64,000 bases of DNA from Microglena sp. YARC (GCA_022414725.1 CM039462.1:57499838-57563837); one strand, 5' to 3'. Positions 10,985 to 33,841 are shown, numbered from the stretch's first letter. Notes: generated from the sequence alone by a model not told the origin. A program made the numbers and translations.

Positions 10985-11600
10985 AGTTTAGCTCTGAGCA
11001 GAGATCTTGCCCCACAGGCTACTCTTGAATCATTCCCTGCAGCTCCTAGGAGTTCACACTGCGCCCTCCTGCAGTTTGATATCCTAGCCTATATCCTAGC
11101 TTGATATCCTAGCATGACCAGACCACGCTTCCTGGCAGCTATCAAGCTGGAATCCAGTCCACGTTAAATGTATCTTGCCTGAAGTCCGCTGAAGTGCACC
11201 TTTATCCTTGACCAGGATTCCCCTCTTGCTCTGTACCTCAACATGTACATCTGAGCTCTCCTCCTACTGTGACTATCTTCCAAGCTTGGCCCCATGCTTC
11301 TTGGTAATCACATTATTACGTAGTCTGAATATTTTACACTCTAGACTTCCCTTTTACTTCGAACCTCCTAAATTCCATGAATTCTTCTGAATGAAGAATA
11401 CACTGAATTGGGGGGGATGTTATAGACCGGTTCTCCCGGTCCAGCTAGAGTGTCTTTGTGCGCCAGGCCCTCTGCCTGGAAGCTTCCATTGTAGTGCCTT
11501 TGCCCGATAGGGCCAGCACCTACCGGCGGCAGTACCCTGAGGTACTGTCGCCTTTATCTTCTTATACCTGCCATGTCGCCTGACATGCTATCACGGTTGT
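10985..11600 (+). mobile_element. 3' remnant of a second copia-like LTR element
   Basis: At about 11375-11423 the sequence matches the 3' end of the intact element at 48.6-53.2 kb: GAATTCTTCTGA, GAATACACTGAATT, then a G7 purine tract and TGTTAT. The LTR would begin at 11418. The LTR body (TCTCCCGGTCCAGC) differs from the intact element, so this is a related but distinct family. No coding part remains. The 3' LTR end is uncertain, around 11600. Confidence 0.65.
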
Positions 11601-11694
11601 AAAGCACACGCCCTAGCATCTTCTCTGTGTCAGTGCTAACGACATAACGCTCCGGAAAGCTAAATGCACCACCCTGACAGAGACACTCTCGTCG

Positions 11695-11885
11695 AACAAG
11701 TGACACAGTGAGACGCATGGGACGCAATAGGACGAATGGGACGCAGTGAGACGCATGGTAATGAAGTGGGACGCAAACAACATCCTGAACCTGCGTCTGC
11801 GACGCAACCAATCTACGAAAGCTGCGTCTGCGACACAACGGACTCTCCCCATGCTGCGTCCTACACAACCCTGACCCATACACCC
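11695..11885 (-). repeat. GCGTC-rich dispersed repeat, copy 2 (inverted)
   Basis: On the minus strand it reads CAGGGTTGTGTAGGACGCAG, GTTGTGTCGCAGACGCAGC and GGTTGCGTCGCAGACGCAG, then ACCATGCGTCTCACTGCGTC. This parallels 10070-10205. Confidence 0.7.
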
Positions 11886-11991
11886 ACCCGGGTCTTAAGT
11901 GGCGCCAATGAACTGCCCTTGTCAGCACCCACTCAATGTTGGTCTCAGCATGTGATTTGGAGTAAAAAGATAGCAAAAAAACTGATTAGGG

Positions 11992-12034
<43 letters not shown>

Positions 12035-12742
12035 CAAATGATGTGCTCATAATGACCCGGAAAATGTCTCAAAACATGCCATGCATCATGCCATTATAGT
12101 CCCATTGTCAATAAATCGATCGGCACAGGATTGGCATCAGTAATGTTTTTGAGGCCTGGGCTGCTCCGCCTCCGGTGGAAGTTCAAAGTTTACCCTTTGA
12201 CCACTTGGATGGGTTTGATACCCTTTTGCCAAGGTTTACCCTGCCTTTTGCCATGGGCACCGCTTAACTACGCCTTAAACGTCCGCTTGAATGACGTCAG
12301 CAAGGCTGGGGTGCGGACCCCCCCTCGCCCTCCAGGGGGGGGCCGCAGCGCAGGACTTAGGCGAATCCCGTAGACTTTACACTTCAGCGAGTTTTTAATT
12401 GCGCAAATTAAGAGAGCTGAGGGTGGTGGGGTTGGCGTAGTATAGCGGTGCCCATCTGCTTTTGAGGGTGGGTGGGTGGGGGTCCAACCCGGTCCAACCC
12501 AACCGACCAACGAACCAACCGTTCCTCCGCCCTCCAACTCATCCACGTAGGATGGTCAGACTCAAGGCTACGCTCTCACCATCAGCCCAGCAGTCAGCTT
12601 ACCACCTCCCACGTTCCCCATATAACAGACGCTACCAATTCACTTCTTCTACGCATATGCATTCCTCCAACTGATCATAGTACGTACTGCCCGACGCCAA
12701 CCCGCACGTCGACTCTACCGTTAGTATCGGCTGGCCAGGACC
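11886..12742. other. Upstream region of the rhodanese gene, with a poly(C) tract
   Basis: A C homopolymer of about 34 bases lies at 11997-12031. No gene is seen. The last 300 bases before the ATG at 12743 are pyrimidine-rich and probably contain the promoter and 5' leader. No clear TATA box is seen. Confidence 0.5.
12292..12299. promoter_or_regulatory. TGACGTCA palindrome (CRE/bZIP-type site)
   Basis: An exact 8-bp palindrome of the ATF/CREB type lies 443 bp before the start codon of the rhodanese gene. It may be a chance occurrence. Confidence 0.25.
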
Positions 12743-25304
<12,562 letters not shown>

Positions 25305-25562
25305 GTTTGCAACTTTGGGTATGGGTCATGGGTGTTCCTGACCGGGCTGCTGGTTCAGCCACCCCCGGGATGAAGGGGGGGCGGGCAGTGGGGGGGCAGA
25401 ACAAAAAGGTGGGGAAAAGAGCAAGACATATTTCGACTAGGTTCGCAACTCTGGGGATGACTCATGGGTGTTCTTGACCAGGCTGCTTGTTCAGCCACCC
25501 CAAGGATGAAGGGCGGGCGGGCAGCGAAGGTGCAGAACGATTAAGTGGGAAAAAGAATAATA
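25305..25562 (+). pseudogene. Two downstream copies of the 3' end of TSTD2 exon 5 (CCCH finger)
   Basis: Units starting near 25305 and 25441 repeat the finger segment (GGCTGCTGGTTCAGCCACCC in the first) and the Lys-rich end, including the tail and stop text (CATATTTCGACTAG). Each has a small insertion (GGGTATGGGTCATGG or GGATGACTCATGG) that alters the Cys spacing or frame. They lie after the stop codon, so they may be 3' UTR. Confidence 0.85.
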
Positions 25563-25570
25563 AGAAGAAA

Positions 25571-25735
25571 AAGATAAGGCCTGGAGGGGCATGGTGCTAA
25601 GGGGACCCTCCTGTATGCTGCAGCTGGGGAAAGTCACCATGGCACACATTTTAAGTGTCCCCTCCAGGCGGTAGGGGTCCCCCTGCGTGCAGCGTGTGGC
25701 AAGAATGCTGTTACATGACTACATGAGGCATTATA
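25571..25735 (-). repeat. Dispersed repeat, possible LINE 3' tail, copy 1
   Basis: GCCTGGAGGGGC, ACCCTCCTGTA and GCTGGGGAAAGT recur at 36085-36165 in the same orientation. It directly adjoins the 3' end of the LINE remnant to its right, so it may be that element's 3' untranslated tail. Confidence 0.5.
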
Positions 25736-25737
25736 TC

Positions 25738-26530
25738 ATACGTGCAGCTTTGAGATGAGTTTGTCTACGTGTTTGCGACTGATCCCTAAGGTGGATAGAT
25801 AGGTTATAATTGTGATGGGTATGGTACCAGTGGTACCTATGGTGAAGACTAGGTAGTGGACAAGGAATCCTTGTTGTTGGAGGATACGTTGGACCTCTTT
25901 ATGTTAAACGCTCTTCTCCTAGAATTTGATGTGGTGGTTGGTGTCTGAGCAGTAGCCCAGTTCAACTAGGTAGGCCTTTCGTGGTTCGGATTCGTCGTCA
26001 ATGAGGAGGAGTTCGGGCCTATATTTATCCCATGTGGTTTGGGGAAGATCAGGGTGGTTGGGGTTCTTGTGGGGATGTCAGATGTCGCCTCACATGTGCC
26101 TGCATCCATGTACATGGGAGGGCCCCCAGAGCTCCCTTGGATACTGCCTTTTGGATGAGTTGGGCCGCCTTATTATGTCTGTTAATATGCCTTACATCCC
26201 TTTGAAAACAGGGTGGCTGCACCCAGCAACAATATGGCCAGCCGGTGGTTGGGGGCAGGGTACTACTTCTTGCCAAATTGGTCAGCGCTTAAAGCGCATA
26301 AACGTCAAATTGGTCAGCGCTTTTTAGTGCAAAAAGCGCAAAAACTGCGCGCTGTGCCCACAGTGGGTTGAAAAAACTGCGCGAAACGAGCAGAGGGGCT
26401 CAAAAAGGCAGCGCGGCACTGGCTGCCGCGTGCGCTTAGTAGTACCTTGGTTGGGGGCGAGCGGGCCACATACATAAATATGATGTAGTGGGTCACGTCC
26501 ACCACCTGCCTACACATTGTCCTTGAACTT
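25738..26530 (-). mobile_element. Decayed LINE (non-LTR retrotransposon) ORF2 C-terminus
   Basis: Conceptual translation of the minus strand, across several stops and frameshifts, gives text typical of the C-terminal region of LINE polyproteins: RHNKAAQLIQKAVSKGALG, then YRPELLLIDDESEPRKAYL, LGYCSD, EVQRILQQQGF and YLSTLGISRKHVDKLISKLH. A MITE (26256-26449) interrupts it. The reverse transcriptase core is not present. Class below LINE is not assigned. Confidence 0.72.
26256..26449 (+). mobile_element. hAT-like MITE family M1, copy 1, with 8-bp target duplication
   Basis: 194 bp with terminal inverted repeats CAGGGTACTAC and GTAGTACCTTG. It is flanked by a perfect 8-bp duplication GTTGGGGG (26248-26255 and 26450-26457). 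The interior has AAATTGGTCAGCGCTT, AAAAAGCGCAAAAACTGCGC and GGGGCTCAAAAAGGCAGCGC. Eight-bp duplications and a CAGGG terminus fit the hAT superfamily. It lies inside the LINE remnant. Confidence 0.9.
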
Positions 26531-26559
26531 GAACATGAATTACACATTGTCCACCGTCC

Positions 26560-26787
26560 ACCCCTGCTGATAAACCGATTGCTTGGGGTTCAGTTCCTTA
26601 GTACCTTTCTTGTTTAACCCCTCCTGATGCGACATGCTTGGGCAAGTCCCTTCGGCCTATTTGGCTACCCCTGGACTGTAACAACGTACATACACATGGA
26701 CTTGCTTAAGCATGAGGTATCAGAAGAGGCTAAAAAGGAAAGGCACTTTTGAAGTGAACCCCAAGCAATCGTTATACCAACAGGGTC
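26560..26787. mobile_element. Second MITE/foldback family M2, complete copy
   Basis: Terminal inverted repeats of about 30 bp with a perfect 17-bp core: CGATTGCTTGGGGTTCA at 26576-26592 and its complement at 26755-26771. The centre contains GGGCAAGTCCCTTCGGCC and GGCTACCCCTGGACTGTAAC. Partial relatives lie at about 27655-27735 (minus), 29365-29425 and 30684-30812. The target duplication is not clear. Confidence 0.7.
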
Positions 26788-26937
26788 CTGTGTAGCATGA
26801 ACTAGGGATCGAACAAATCGGTCGGTTCTGTGGGGTTATCAATTTTCAGGACGAGAAACCTACGCCCCCAAATCTCACCTGAAGTTTGCCCATGACTTTC
26901 TGTTGACTCCCTTGCGGGAGAACACACCAGTTATGAG

Positions 26938-27133
26938 CAGGGTACTACAAAGCGCGCCCGGCAGCGCGATTTCGCACACGCTTTTTGAGCCCCACTGCGC
27001 GTTTCGCGCAGTTTTTACAACCCCCCGTGGGCGCAGCGCGCAGTTTTTGCGCTTTTTGCCTCACAAAGCGCTGGCCAATTTGACGTTTGTGCGCTTAAAA
27101 GCTTTTACCAATTTGACAAAATGTAGTACCCTG
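26938..27133 (-). mobile_element. hAT-like MITE family M1, copy 2
   Basis: 196 bp from CAGGGTACTAC to GTAGTACCCTG, opposite in orientation to copy 1, with the same interior words (GCGCAGTTTTTGCGCTTTTT, CCAATTTGACGTTTGTGCGC). No 8-bp duplication is recognisable, so its flanks have changed. Confidence 0.88.
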
Positions 27134-27904
27134 GGAGGGAATCGTGGGTAGACCGACAGTAATCCGTTGATCTGTTTGCCTATTTGCGCCTGATATATTT
27201 TGCGATAATCCCCAAGGCGCTTGAAATATGTTTTCGTCACTTTAGTTGGCGGATTTCCGAATTTGGGGCGCTCCATAAATGGTCCCAAGTTACAAATTTG
27301 GCGGAATCCTTTTAAATTGTTTTCTTTCCCATCCAAACAAGATTCGAGTGTGACTCAAAAGGAGACACTGAGCAGTCCAGAGTCGGCTGCAAAATATGTA
27401 ACAATCCAATGAAGAGTGTGGTGTGGTAGAGTTTATACCACCCAGCTTTATTCTGCATGTAAAACGTATGGCAGCTTCTAACCAATATTTGGAGCTGCCT
27501 AGAAGTTGGTACATGCAGCAAAACGGTGAGCCCAAGGCCGATAGACCGAGCAATTAAACCTAGGCATCAGATTCATATCACGGGCTTTGACATACCGGGG
27601 CGGTACATTTACCCGAACATTTCCAAATCATACTACCTAATATGTCCATGCATCAGAGAACCCCTCATCATCAGGCTATGTATGTATTTTTACAGTCCAG
27701 GGGTAGCCAAATAGGCTTAAGGGACCAGCCCAACAGTGGCAGGAGGGAATTCAGTCAGACAACCCATCCTCATCAGAGCCATCGCCGCCAGCCTCTTAGC
27801 CATCAGCCCCTCGTCAAACAGCACTCACCCTCTTAGCAACCGCTTTGATATTTTTGTATGCAATTACTTTGGCCATGCAAGCTGCAGCTGCCTTCATATC
27901 AGCA
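27134..27904. other. Intergenic, no gene recognised; partial M2 repeat
   Basis: About 27365-27410 resembles 42265-42310 (GAGCAG, CCAGAGT, GGCTG and AACAATC words), a weak dispersed repeat. 27655-27735 is a reverse partial copy of MITE family M2. Nothing coding is recognised. Confidence 0.5.
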
Positions 27905-28060
27905 ACCAGGGTCGGTCAAGACGCTGCGTCCTCCATCGCAGACGCAACGTCGAAGAATCCGTTGCGTCGCAGGACGCAACGTGGGGAGAGTCCGTTGACC
28001 AGAAGGAAGGGTCGTTTGCGTTGCATGATACAGGCTATACAGTTGGTTGCGTCTCAGGCA
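27905..28060 (+). repeat. GCGTC-rich dispersed repeat, copy 3
   Basis: Contains GACGCTGCGTCCTCCATCGC, CGTTGCGTCGCAGGACGCAA and TTGGTTGCGTCTCAG, parallel to 10070-10205. GCGTC and GACGC words allow extensive self-pairing. Confidence 0.75.
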
Positions 28061-28259
28061 GCAGAGCTGAGGGTCCTCCTGAACAACCCTACCAGCAACC
28101 CTAGTCAGGAATTTCTGTGCAGCTTCCAGCTGCACCTGTGCGGAGAAGCACTCTAACAGACCACCATCCCCTGGAGTCCGTACTGAAAACCTCATCCATG
28201 AGCCGACCAGCAGCGGCCTATCAGAATACAGCCGCATGAAGGACCCCTTCAAGAAGTCA

Positions 28260-29095
28260 CACTACACCAACTTAACCCAGGTAACCAAGGTTCACTAGTC
28301 ACACAACACCAACTTAACCAAGGCCCCCTCCGATAAGTCACACAACACCAACTTAACCAAGGTACGTAAGTCGACACCAACTTAACCCAGGTAACCAAGG
28401 TACCCTAGTCACACAACAACAGATTAACCAAGGTACCTTAGTCAACGCCAACTTAACCCAGTTAACCAAGGTACCCAAGTCACACAACACCAACTTGACC
28501 AAGTACCCCTTCGATAAGTCACACAACAACAACTTAACCAAGGCACGTAAGTCAACACCAACTTGACCAAGGTACCTAAGTCGACACCAACTTAACCCAG
28601 GTAACCAAGGTACCCTAGTCACACAACACCAACTTAACCAAAGTACCTTAGTCGACACCAACTTAACCCAGGTAACCAAGGTACCCTAGTCACACAACAC
28701 CAACTTAACCAAAGTACCTTAGTCGACACCAACTTAACCCAGGTAACCAAGGTACCCTAGTCACACAACACCAACTTAACCAAAGTACCTTAGTCGACAC
28801 CAACTTAACCCAGGTAACCAAGATACCCTAGTCACACAACACCAACTTAACCAAAGTACCTTAGTCGACACCAACTTAAACCCAGGTAACCAAGATACCC
28901 TAGTCACACAACACCAACTTAACCAAAGTACCTTAGTCGACACCAACTTAACCCAGGTAACCAAGGTACCCTAGTCATACAACACCAACTTAACCAAAGT
29001 ACCTAAGTCGACACCAACTTAACACAGGTAACCAAGGTAACCAAGTCATACAACACCAACTTTACCAAGTACCCCTTCAAGAAGTCTCACAGCAC
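28260..29095 (+). repeat. 71-bp satellite (two related 35-bp halves)
   Basis: The unit combines GTCGACACCAACTTAACCCA and GTCACACAACACCAACTTAA, each followed by a CCAAGGTACC-like word. The spacing is 71 bp between about 28570 and 29000, with degenerate copies at both ends. ORFs on the minus strand are artefacts. Confidence 0.93.
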
Positions 29096-29154
29096 CAACT
29101 TCAAAGTTGACAGTCTGGTGTCCACCTCCACCTCGGCTCGAGTCTTGCCATCTT

Positions 29155-29290
29155 ATGTAGTGGTGAATGTTCGATTGGTCGAGGGACGATATATTCTAAG
29201 TGCGCCTACCCTTTTGTAGGAGTGGCAACGCAAATCGAACTGAATCCTCGGTGCCGCTGGTTTGTGTAGGGAGACATACCTCCTGGCTTT
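29155..29290 (-). repeat. Dispersed repeat R3, copy 1 (inverted)
   Basis: The minus strand reads CCAGGAGGTATGTCTCCC, CAGCGGCACCGAGGATTCAG and CGAACATTCACCACTAC. It parallels 30365-30545 and 46205-46535. Confidence 0.72.
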
Positions 29291-29718
29291 CAAAACTAAA
29301 AAAAAGACAAACTGCAGCCATGCCACTTCACTCAGGTATACGCTATAATTTTTCTTTGTAAGCCCTTCCTACATGGTTGGGCAAGTCCCTTTAGCTTATT
29401 AAGCCTACCCCTGGATTACCATACAGAGATTTTCCTAATGGATTTGTCAGAACTACTAGGCTACGGGAGCATTGAGGACTTCTTGCATCCGCAGCCTTGC
29501 TAGTAGTTCTTACACTAGTCCTTCAGAGTTTTCTGGATGCCATCCATCAAATTTAGTTGTAACGTTTTTTTTGCCGAAACAGGAGGATGCCAGGCGCCAT
29601 GGAAAGTCCGGCACGGCCCACGTTGGGGTATCAAAAAGTGGCTTCCTTGAGGGGATCACGTGGTTTATCGATACCCCCGGGTCCGGTGTCATTCTGACTT
29701 TCTGAGGACCTTGTCATC

Positions 29719-29749
<31 letters not shown>

Positions 29750-30154
29750 TCCCCCCCCCTCCCCCCCGTCCCTTGGTCGTCAGCATCCATCAACTCAATG
29801 GCTGGAACGAATTTAAATGGCTATCCTATGACTAGAATTGTAAGCTTCGAAGGGGTGTAAGGCACTGTATTGCAGTGCCCCTCGCAAGAATGTTAGCGGA
29901 CGGCCTTAGTGCTGGGCGCTCCCTGTATTGGCCCGAGCACCAGACCCAAACTGAATTGGCGTAACCCACCCACTAAAATTCCAACATATCAGGCGCTTAC
30001 GGTATGTGTATCTGACTTGGCTGACTACCTGAGTAGCTTTTCAAAACGATTACACTCGTTCCAAGTCCTATGCTCCTATCCTTTCTATAGAGAGATAAGT
30101 CGACCGAAGTTGAGAGAAGTCACACGTGGCTAAGTAGGTAAGCAAGGGATTCTA
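29291..30154. other. Intergenic; partial M2 repeat, poly(C) tract, no gene recognised
   Basis: 29365-29425 is a partial M2 core (GGTTGGGCAAGTCCCTTTAG). A C tract of about 30 occurs at 29719-29748. Short open frames have no recognisable motif. Confidence 0.5.
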
Positions 30155-30345
30155 GTTTTGGGCGGAGCCCCCTCTTCAAGGGGGCGGGAGCCCCCAGGGT
30201 TACCCATTTGTCCGTCCGACCGAAAAATTTCTTGAAGCCCACGTCAGCCAACTTGCTTCGGTCAGCTCCATCGTTGCCACCTTTTGTTCCGTTGCCAACA
30301 CACTCCGCCAAATTTCCGCGTCGCTTACGACGCTGCACAGGACTT
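30155..30345 (-). repeat. Dispersed repeat R2, copy 1 (inverted)
   Basis: The minus strand reads AGCGTCGTAAGCGACGCGGA, GTGTTGGCAACGGAACAAAA, GGTCGGACGGACAAATGGGT and GGGGGCTCCCGCCCCC. It matches 43395-43625 and more weakly 46540-46735. Confidence 0.8.
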
Positions 30346-30364
30346 GTTTCTCTTCCAGTTAAAG

Positions 30365-30545
30365 GGATTGTACCCCAGGAGGTAGGTCTCCCTTCAAAAA
30401 CCAGCGGCACCGAGGATTCAGTTTGAATGGTTATGCCACTCCTACAATCTGTAGGCGTACTTAGGTGGGAGATACCGACCCTCGACCAAACGAACAGTCA
30501 CCACTACCCTGTTGACCACAGCAGTCAAGCTCCGTGCCATGGTCG
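30365..30545 (+). repeat. Dispersed repeat R3, copy 2
   Basis: Reads CCCCAGGAGGTAGGTCTCCC, CACCGAGGATTCAGTTTGAA and CCGACCCTCGACCAAACGAA. It sits beside an R2 copy, as at 46 kb. Confidence 0.75.
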
Positions 30546-30955
30546 TTAGAGGCGGAGCCAAGGAGACATAAGTAGACAACCACCACGAGTGCAGAAATCC
30601 GACAGTACTTCCCTACAAGGATTGCTTGGAGCCAGAACGCAGAATAACATATTTACATTAATGATAAAAGTAGCACGAACTCAGGGCCCCTGTCGGTAAA
30701 ACGAATGTTTGGAGTTCAGTTGATCACATCTTTTTCTTTTTAGCCCTTCCTATCACGGTTGGGCAAGTCCTAAAGCACATTTGGCCTACCCCTGGACTGT
30801 AACATACAAAGATAAAAACATATCCCGAACCTTCGATTCCAATGCGCCCTCAGTCAGGGTACCACATCGGGTTGATTTGGTCAGCCTACTTCGTGCAACT
30901 GCATTTTTTGTAGACTGAAAAGCAAAACAGCCTTTAAAAAACTGCGCCTCAATGC
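30546..30955. other. Intergenic; partial M2 repeat, 3' flank of the RING gene
   Basis: 30684-30812 resembles the M2 element (CCCCTGTCGGTAAAACGAAT, GGTTGGGCAAGTCC, CTACCCCTGGACTGTAACAT). No gene is seen. Confidence 0.5.
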
Positions 30956-33122
30956 TCACGAAAACTTCATTCTCACATGTGACACTACCTTTGTTCGGCA
31001 AATTGGGCATTCAGGTGACTTAGCCAGCACCTCCTCACAGCAAGGGGAGCACATGACAGCGTGGCCACAAGGCTGCAAGCACACATCCCGCTCCCTCTCC
31101 ATGCACACGATACACAGGGTGCGATCCTCATTCTCCACCTCAGCCCCCATTACCACCCTGCCACCCCCTACCTGGCTATGCACAGGCGCCCTATTGGGGG
31201 AAGGCAACACTGCAGAGGGGATGGGTGGTGGTGGATGAGCAGCCCCAATGGCAGCCTGCCTGAGCTGACCAATCAGAACAGGGCTCATTCCCGGCCTCAT
31301 GGCACTGGTGAGGCCTACAGGCCTAGGCTGGTCAGCATGTGTAAGGCGTGCAGCTGGGCTCATGGCACTGGTGAGGCTTATATGCCTAGGCTGGTCAGCA
31401 TGTGTAAGGCGTGCAGCTGGGCTCATGGCACTGGTGAGGCTTACATGCCTAGGCTGGTCAGCATGTGTAAGGCGTGCAGCTGGGCTCATGGCACTGGTGA
31501 GGCTTATATGCCTAGGCTGGTCAGCATGTGTAAGGCGTGCAGCTGGGCTCATGGCACTGGTGAGGCTTACAAGCCTAGGCTGGTCAGCATGTGTAAGGCA
31601 TGCAGCTGGGCTCATGGCACTGGTGAGGCTTACATGCCTAGGCTGGTCAGCATGTGTAGGGCGTGCAGCTGGGCTCATGGCACTGGTGAGGCTTACATGC
31701 CTAGGCTGGTCAGCATGTGTAAGGCATGCAGCTGGGCTCATGGCACTGGTGAGGCTTACATGCCTAGGCTGGTCAGCATGTGTAAGGCATGCAGCTGGGC
31801 TCATGGCACTGGTGAGGCTTACATGCCTAGGCTGGTCAGCATGTGTAAGGCATGCAGCTGGGCTCATGGCACTGGTGAGGCTTACATGCCTAGGCTGGTC
31901 AGCATGTGTAAGGCATGCAGCTGGGCTCATGGCACTGGTGAGGCTTACATGCCTAGGCTGGGCAGCATGTGTAGGGCGTGCAGCTGGGCTGGCTGCAAGA
32001 GGTGCCCCCATTGGGCTAGTGGGGGGGGTTGCTGTGGAGGGGGGTGCATGCGTGGTGGAAGGTGGCGTAGGGGCGGATGGGTATGTGGAGGTGGGGGGGG
32101 CCTTCGCCTCAAGGGTTGGTAGGCACCAATGGGGGCGGCACGCAGTGTAGGTCTTGGGAGAACAGTGAGCCGGTGACAGTGAGCAGGGAGGGTGCGGGTC
32201 CAGGGGCCACGCCACCTGAGGCTGGGGCTAGGTTCTTCCCCTGTTGGGCCTGAGGGGCGTACGGTTGCAATACGTGAGGCTGAGCGACATGGGGCGGTAC
32301 AATGCCAGGCTGTACAACCTGAGGATGAACAAGGCTTGGCTGAACTCCAGCAGGCTGTACAACCTGAGGTTGAACAACAGCAGGCCTTACCATTTGAGGC
32401 TGTAAAAACAGCTGATGCTGTCCAGGCTTGGGCATAGCTGCACGAGACTGTATGATCTTCAGAATGTGGTGTTCCTGTTGACTGCTTGCAGTGGGGGTCG
32501 GTGCAGGTGGTGCTGTGCCTCTAGTGCTCACATCAGGAGCTGCCTGGAGGGTGGGCGCAGTAGCATCAGCAGTCAAAGTAGCAGTACCAATAGCAGTAGC
32601 GGCAGTAGCGATAGCAAAGCCACTTCTTCGTGGCTCTCTGACACCACCAAAGGGAGCGAGAGCACGCTCTTCATCCATCCCCAAACTTGCTGTGCCTCTT
32701 CCACTTGGCTCTCCAGCATCACCACCACCCTCAGCACTGCCCTCTGCAGCTTGCTGTTCCTCTTGTAGAAGGTGCGCATTTGAATCCTGATCCCGGGAAC
32801 GTTGCACTCCAATAGTTGCTTGTCCTTTCTTCTCCTTCTCCTTCTGCCTCAGCATCTTCTCCTTCTTGGTGTTGGCCTCGGCCTCCACACCACCACCATC
32901 ACTCCCACCTGCACTGTCCTCCACTGCAAGTTGCCGCTTCTGCATCAGACGCTTCTCTGCATTCTTGTCTCCACCCTCCGACACCTGATAGGCTGCCAGC
33001 TGCTCTTCTTTGCTCTTCTCCTGCCCCTTCTTCTTTTCCTTCTGCCTCTGCATCTTCTCCTTCTTGGTTTTGGCCTTAGCCTCCTTCAAAGCTTTCTCTC
33101 TCTCCTCCTCCTCGATAAGCTC
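30956..33122 (-). CDS. C-terminal exon of the ARM/RING gene: KEKE region, Pro/Gln-rich region, 21-aa repeats, RING finger
   Basis: The acceptor TTCCAG|GAGCTTATCGAG lies at 33123-33128 and the exon starts at 33122, phase 0, matching the donor at 34906. It begins ELIEEEEREKALKEAKAKTK and carries two related Lys/Glu-rich blocks. Ala/Pro and VQPQVVQP-type repeats follow, then eleven 21-residue repeats (THADQPRHVSLTSAMSPAA). The end is a C3HC4 RING: CIVC, CGHAVMCSPCC and CPICRTK, ending VRMKFS. C-terminal RINGs of this kind usually act as ubiquitin ligases. The upstream frame stops at 32109, while the RING frame opens before 32215, so either a small unrecognised intron or a 1-nt frameshift lies in 32109-32215. 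Confidence 0.75.
31297..31998 (-). repeat. In-frame 63-bp coding minisatellite (eleven 21-aa units)
   Basis: The unit is exactly 63 bp and preserves the frame. On the plus strand the same tract also lacks stops, which creates two long shadow frames. Variation between units is mostly at single positions (H/L/P, V/I, C/R). Confidence 0.92.
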
Positions 33123-33228
33123 CTGGAACGGTAGGGTTTGTGGACAAGCTTTAGTGTAGAGAGAGAGAGGGTTCGTTACATTAACTTAGCGAATCATTGC
33201 CGAGACAGGACAGCAGAACAGCCTGCCT

Positions 33229-33545
33229 ACCATCCGTTCATACAGTACAGTACTGCCTACCATCCGTTCATAATGTGCAGTACTGCATACCATCTGTTCA
33301 TAATGTATTGTACTGCCTACCATCCGTTCATTATGAACAGTACTGCCCACCATCTGTTCATACAGTACAGTACTGCCTACCATCCGTTCATACAGTACAG
33401 TACTTCCAACCACCCGTTCATACAGTACAGTACTGAATTCCATCCGTTCATACAGTACAGTACTTCCAACCACCCGTTCATACAGTACAGTACTGCCTAC
33501 CATCCGTTCATACAGTACAGTGCTGCCACCATCTGTTCATACAGT
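33229..33545 (+). repeat. 30-bp minisatellite in the intron of the ARM/RING gene
   Basis: About eleven copies of a unit containing CCATCCGTTCATACAGTACA followed by GTACTGCCTA. Confidence 0.93.
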
Positions 33546-33610
33546 CTGTCCTAATGTCGCATTCCTTTCTTCCAATGCTTCATATACCTAAATTACTGAT
33601 ACATCCCGTT

Positions 33611-33795
33611 TCGATGAACGGTTGACTGGTTGACCAGTCATCTCGACGATGCGGGGTTCGAATTCCAACGGGTGCGCCTGAGCGCTGGGGGTCGCTGTCG
33701 ACCACCGTGGTTACTACACCAGGTCAGGTAGCCACCCGTAACCCACCTCAGAACTACTGGCTCCCTTAATCCCACGCCCCACAGGCTGTACTCGT
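33611..33795 (+). mobile_element. tRNA-derived SINE, copy 1
   Basis: The head resembles a tRNA, with box B GGGTTCGAATTCC at about 33654. The body shares GGTCGCTGTCGACCACCGTG and the tail GGCTCCCTTAATCCCACGCC with three other copies (34575, 63195, 63568). Box A is poorly preserved here. Confidence 0.78.
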
Positions 33796-33841
33796 TACTT
33801 TTATTTTCAACTACTGATGTGGTCCCTACCTTTTAATATCT

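Noticed and set aside
28260..29095. Regular repeat resembling a CRISPR array
   Set aside because: There are no unique spacers; the 71-bp unit is continuous, no cas genes are present and the context is eukaryotic.
31061..32150. Two long plus-strand frames with 21-residue repeats
   Set aside because: Shadows of the 63-bp coding minisatellite; the minus frame ends in a proper RING finger, the plus frames in nothing recognisable.
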